Positions 3,884-6,137 of a DNA stretch of 6,137 nt are shown here, one piece after another; the stretch's first letter is position 1, and each line of letters starts with the position of its first letter. Below the pieces are notes generated by a model. It did no database searches, was not told the origin of the DNA, and was given only the letters and a program-made list of their open reading frames with translations. The position numbers were made by a program, and so were the translations under genes. The stretch is from positions 1-6,137 of the forward strand of contig JAUVKG010000182.1 of NCBI GenBank assembly GCA_030596365.1. The letters are read 5' to 3'. This DNA is from Chlamydiota bacterium (GTDB taxonomy: Bacteria; Auribacterota; UBA3054; B51-G9).

Positions 3884-6137
3884 TCATTCAATCGGCATTT
3901 CAAATTCAGAGAGCGCAGGGATTCTTTCAGCGATATTAATAAGTCTGCTGCCAATTCGTTCGAAGTTAGCAATAATATCGAGAACAAAAACTACCTGATT
4001 GACATTTTCTTTTTCCGGGTTAAAACTTTTTATGCATCTTCCGGAGAGACGTTTTGATAAAAATTTGATTTTATCCTCAAACGCCATGGCAAATTTTGCT
4101 TCTTCTGCGTTGCCTGTGTTTAAACCGTTGAAAACATGATCACACTGAAGATCAACAGCTTCAAACATTTCTTTAATGTCATTAAGAGCATCATCAGATA
4201 AAACAATCTTTTTGTCATTTCGTCTTTCTGCAAGTTTAACCAATCCAACAGCGAGGTCACCAATCTGTTCCGCATCCTGAACAGCGTGAACAAGAACCGG
4301 AATGATTGCTGCTTCGCGTTCTGTAAGTGGCATTGCGGTGAGCTTAGCGAGATAATTAGATATTTTTTCCTGTAAATCATCAACAATTTCTTCACGTCTT
4401 AAAATATCATTTTCCCATTTTAAATTATTTTCTTTCAAACATTTATAAGAATCTTCAACCATTTTTACAGATCGGCGAGTCATGTAAGCAAGCTCCCGCG
4501 TTGCCTGGCCGATTGCGAGAGAAGGAGTTTGAAGAAGATGAGGTTCGAGATATTGTAAAGTTTCTTCTTTTTCACTTTGCAAAACCGGAACAATCTTTTT
4601 GGAGATCCATGCCAGAACACCCGAAAAAGGCAGTAACGTCACTACACATATTATGTTGAATGTTGAATGCGCCATAGCAATGTGCCTTGCAATATTGACA
4701 GGCGGATTCGCGAAAACATTACCTGAAGTGAATTTATTTACGTAATAAAGAAAAATAGGAACTCCTTTCATAGGAATATAAAATAAACCAAGCATTACAG
4801 AGGTTCCTATAACATTAAAAAGTGTGTGGACAAGGGCCGTGCGACGCGCAGTTCGTGTGCCGCCTATTGCAGCAAGATTAGCTGTTATTGTTGTGCCGAT
4901 ATTGTCGCCGAGAATAATCGGTACAGCAGTATAAAAATTCAGCAATCCGCTTCCGGCAAGCGCCATGGTTAAACCAACTGTAGCTGAACTGCTTTGAACA
5001 ACAACTGTAAGAACTGTACCGATAAAAACTGCCCACAGAACGGATGTAATAGGCATAAAACCGTTTACCGGTGTACAATCGAATCCATGGAAAAAGGACA
5101 TGAAAGTAGGACTTGTCCGTAAAGGTCTCAGGGTATCGCTCATCATCATCATACCGAAGAAGAGCAAACCGAAACCGAGAAGAACTTGTCCCCAGAATTT
5201 TGTTGTGTTTCTGCGCCCCGTCATTTGTATTACAAGCCCGATAATAATGGCAGGTAAAGCGAGTTTAGTCAACTTAAAAGCTATAATTTGTGCTGTTATT
5301 GTTGTACCAATGTTACTACCGAAAACGATTCCTACAGCTTGATTGAGTGTAAGCAAACCTGCGTTCACAAAACCTACAACCATTACCGTGCATGCACTTG
5401 ATGACTGAATAACCGCGGTAACTCCCGCGCCGGCCATAACCCCGACGACTTTATTTTTTGTAAAAAACTGAAGTACGCTTTTCATTTTCGATCCGGCAAC
5501 CCGCTGTAATCCTTCCGACATAACTTTCATCCCGAAGATAAAAATTGCGAGTCCGCCAATAAGCGCTATGATCAAACTTGTATGATTAAGCCCCATTGCA
5601 GTAAATTGAAGTGATCGGGTAAGTGAATTTCCATCTGCATCTACAACTTCCGCGATAATTTTTACCGCGCCGGTTTTTTTGCCCGGGGTTACATAAGTTT
5701 TTGCGATGCCGTTTTCATCGGTCTTTACATGGGAATCAGATAGTTTAGCTTTTTTGCTTCCGCCTTCAACGGAAAAATAAACGTCAATATTTTTTGATAT
5801 GTTTCCTTCCGGAGTAAATACTTTTACTTCCAAAGGTTCATCACAAGTATGATTAGCAAAAACTTCCTGCTTATCGTTGTCAAGTGTAATTCCGGATGTC
5901 AGGCGGAATTCTACAGACTTTTTCTTACCGTCTTTTTTGGTGAAAGATGCATGAACATAAATATCGCCGACAGTTTTACCTACTGTAACGGGAACAAATG
6001 CCTTACCGCCTTCATCAGTTAAGGCTTGATTGCCTTCAGGGAAAAAGATATTTGTATTGTTACCGTAAATAACAAAATCTATCGGGATGTTCGCAATAGG
6101 ATTCCTTGTCCCTTTGCCGCCGAGAAGTCCTTTGTTA
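3884..6137 (-). CDS. Paralogue B: Ig-like (Big_1) / Na-Pi cotransporter / PhoU fusion protein (N-terminus outside window)
   Basis: The frame runs without a stop from the window edge to TGA 3886-3884: 750 visible residues, with about 60 missing by alignment to paralogue A. Numbered from the first visible residue, the domains are Ig-like 1 (1-80), Ig-like 2 (about 100-180), transporter core (about 187-513) and PhoU-like (about 540-745). QSSSA lies at 244-248 and 381-385. The conserved transporter positions are all present: GSNIGTT with N275, GDNIGTT, and HTLFN with H437, F440 and N441. The PhoU motifs are altered: EQIGD (Q624) and ERIGS (S730) replace ERIGD. From the start of the transporter core onward it aligns with paralogue A without gaps almost to the end; over A residues 291-350, 50 of 60 are identical. 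A TTG at 5833 is only an internal Leu codon: residues upstream of it continue the homology with A, including an HTC-x-x-P motif. The likely role is sodium-coupled phosphate uptake. The terminator at 3701-3728 probably ends its transcript. Confidence 0.9.
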   Translation of the reverse strand, partial: NKGLLGGKGTRNPIANIPIDFVIYGNNTNIFFPEGNQALTDEGGKAFVPVTVGKTVGDIYVHASFTKKDGKKKSVEFRLTSGITLDNDKQEVFANHTCDEPLEVKVFTPEGNISKNIDVYFSVEGGSKKAKLSDSHVKTDENGIAKTYVTPGKKTGAVKIIAEVVDADGNSLTRSLQFTAMGLNHTSLIIALIGGLAIFIFGMKVMSEGLQRVAGSKMKSVLQFFTKNKVVGVMAGAGVTAVIQSSSACTVMVVGFVNAGLLTLNQAVGIVFGSNIGTTITAQIIAFKLTKLALPAIIIGLVIQMTGRRNTTKFWGQVLLGFGLLFFGMMMMSDTLRPLRTSPTFMSFFHGFDCTPVNGFMPITSVLWAVFIGTVLTVVVQSSSATVGLTMALAGSGLLNFYTAVPIILGDNIGTTITANLAAIGGTRTARRTALVHTLFNVIGTSVMLGLFYIPMKGVPIFLYYVNKFTSGNVFANPPVNIARHIAMAHSTFNIICVVTLLPFSGVLAWISKKIVPVLQSEKEETLQYLEPHLLQTPSLAIGQATRELAYMTRRSVKMVEDSYKCLKENNLKWENDILRREEIVDDLQEKISNYLAKLTAMPLTEREAAIIPVLVHAVQDAEQIGDLAVGLVKLAERRNDKKIVLSDDALNDIKEMFEAVDLQCDHVFNGLNTGNAEEAKFAMAFEDKIKFLSKRLSGRCIKSFNPEKENVNQVVFVLDIIANFERIGSRLINIAERIPALSEFEMPIE

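Noticed and set aside
3702..3887. 61-codon minus-strand reading frame beginning at an ATG overlapping the stop of paralogue B
   Set aside because: Its N-terminal half is a translation of the 39-bp and 14-bp DNA repeats (ILDFAKRL twice, MILDF twice), and its end runs through the probable terminator hairpin. The open frame follows from repeat periods divisible by three.
3785..3887. CRISPR-like array
   Set aside because: Only two units, directly adjacent with no spacer; no cas gene nearby.
3884..5833. Paralogue B as a shorter protein starting at TTG 5833
   Set aside because: The upstream codons remain in frame to the window edge and align closely with paralogue A's first Ig-like domain, so 5833 is an internal Leu codon.

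Overview
This AT-rich window from a Gram-negative-type bacterium holds four protein genes, two of them cut by the window edges. It is dominated by a tandem pair of large paralogous transporters on the minus strand. The Ig-bearing transporters, a probable lipoprotein signal, weak Shine-Dalgarno signals and short intergenic palindromes would fit an FCB/PVC-type or candidate-phylum genome. No marker gene is present, so that placement is only an inference.

Layout, left to right. (1) Bases 1-243, plus strand: C-terminal end of a 3-hydroxyacyl-CoA dehydrogenase. (2) Bases 204-917, minus strand: a complete YcdX-type PHP metallohydrolase that overlaps the dehydrogenase tail to tail by 40 nt. (3) Bases 918-1057: a short spacer with two hairpins, one in the PHP leader and one just after the next gene's stop. 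(4) Bases 1058-3481, minus strand: complete paralogue A, an 807-aa protein with an apparent lipoprotein signal, two Ig-like (Big_1-type) domains, a Na/Pi-cotransporter (SLC34/NptA-like) core with two QSSSA repeats, and a C-terminal PhoU-like domain. (5) Bases 3482-3883: a 402-bp non-coding stretch with a MITE-like inverted-repeat element, a probable terminator for the upstream gene, and a two-unit 39-bp tandem repeat. (6) Bases 3884-6137, minus strand: paralogue B, with the same architecture and its N-terminus beyond the window edge.

On the minus strand the order is paralogue B, paralogue A, PHP hydrolase. The transporters are expected to import phosphate (or a similar anion) with sodium across the inner membrane. 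The Ig pair should face the periplasm and the PhoU domain the cytoplasm, where it could sense or gate. The PHP enzyme might be a phosphoesterase linked to phosphate use, but only proximity suggests this.

The most interesting observation is complementary wear in the two paralogues. A keeps both PhoU ERIGD motifs but has lost residues conserved in the transporter core. B keeps the transporter motifs but has altered both PhoU motifs. This suggests division of labour, for example one transporter and one sensor or regulator, possibly within one complex.
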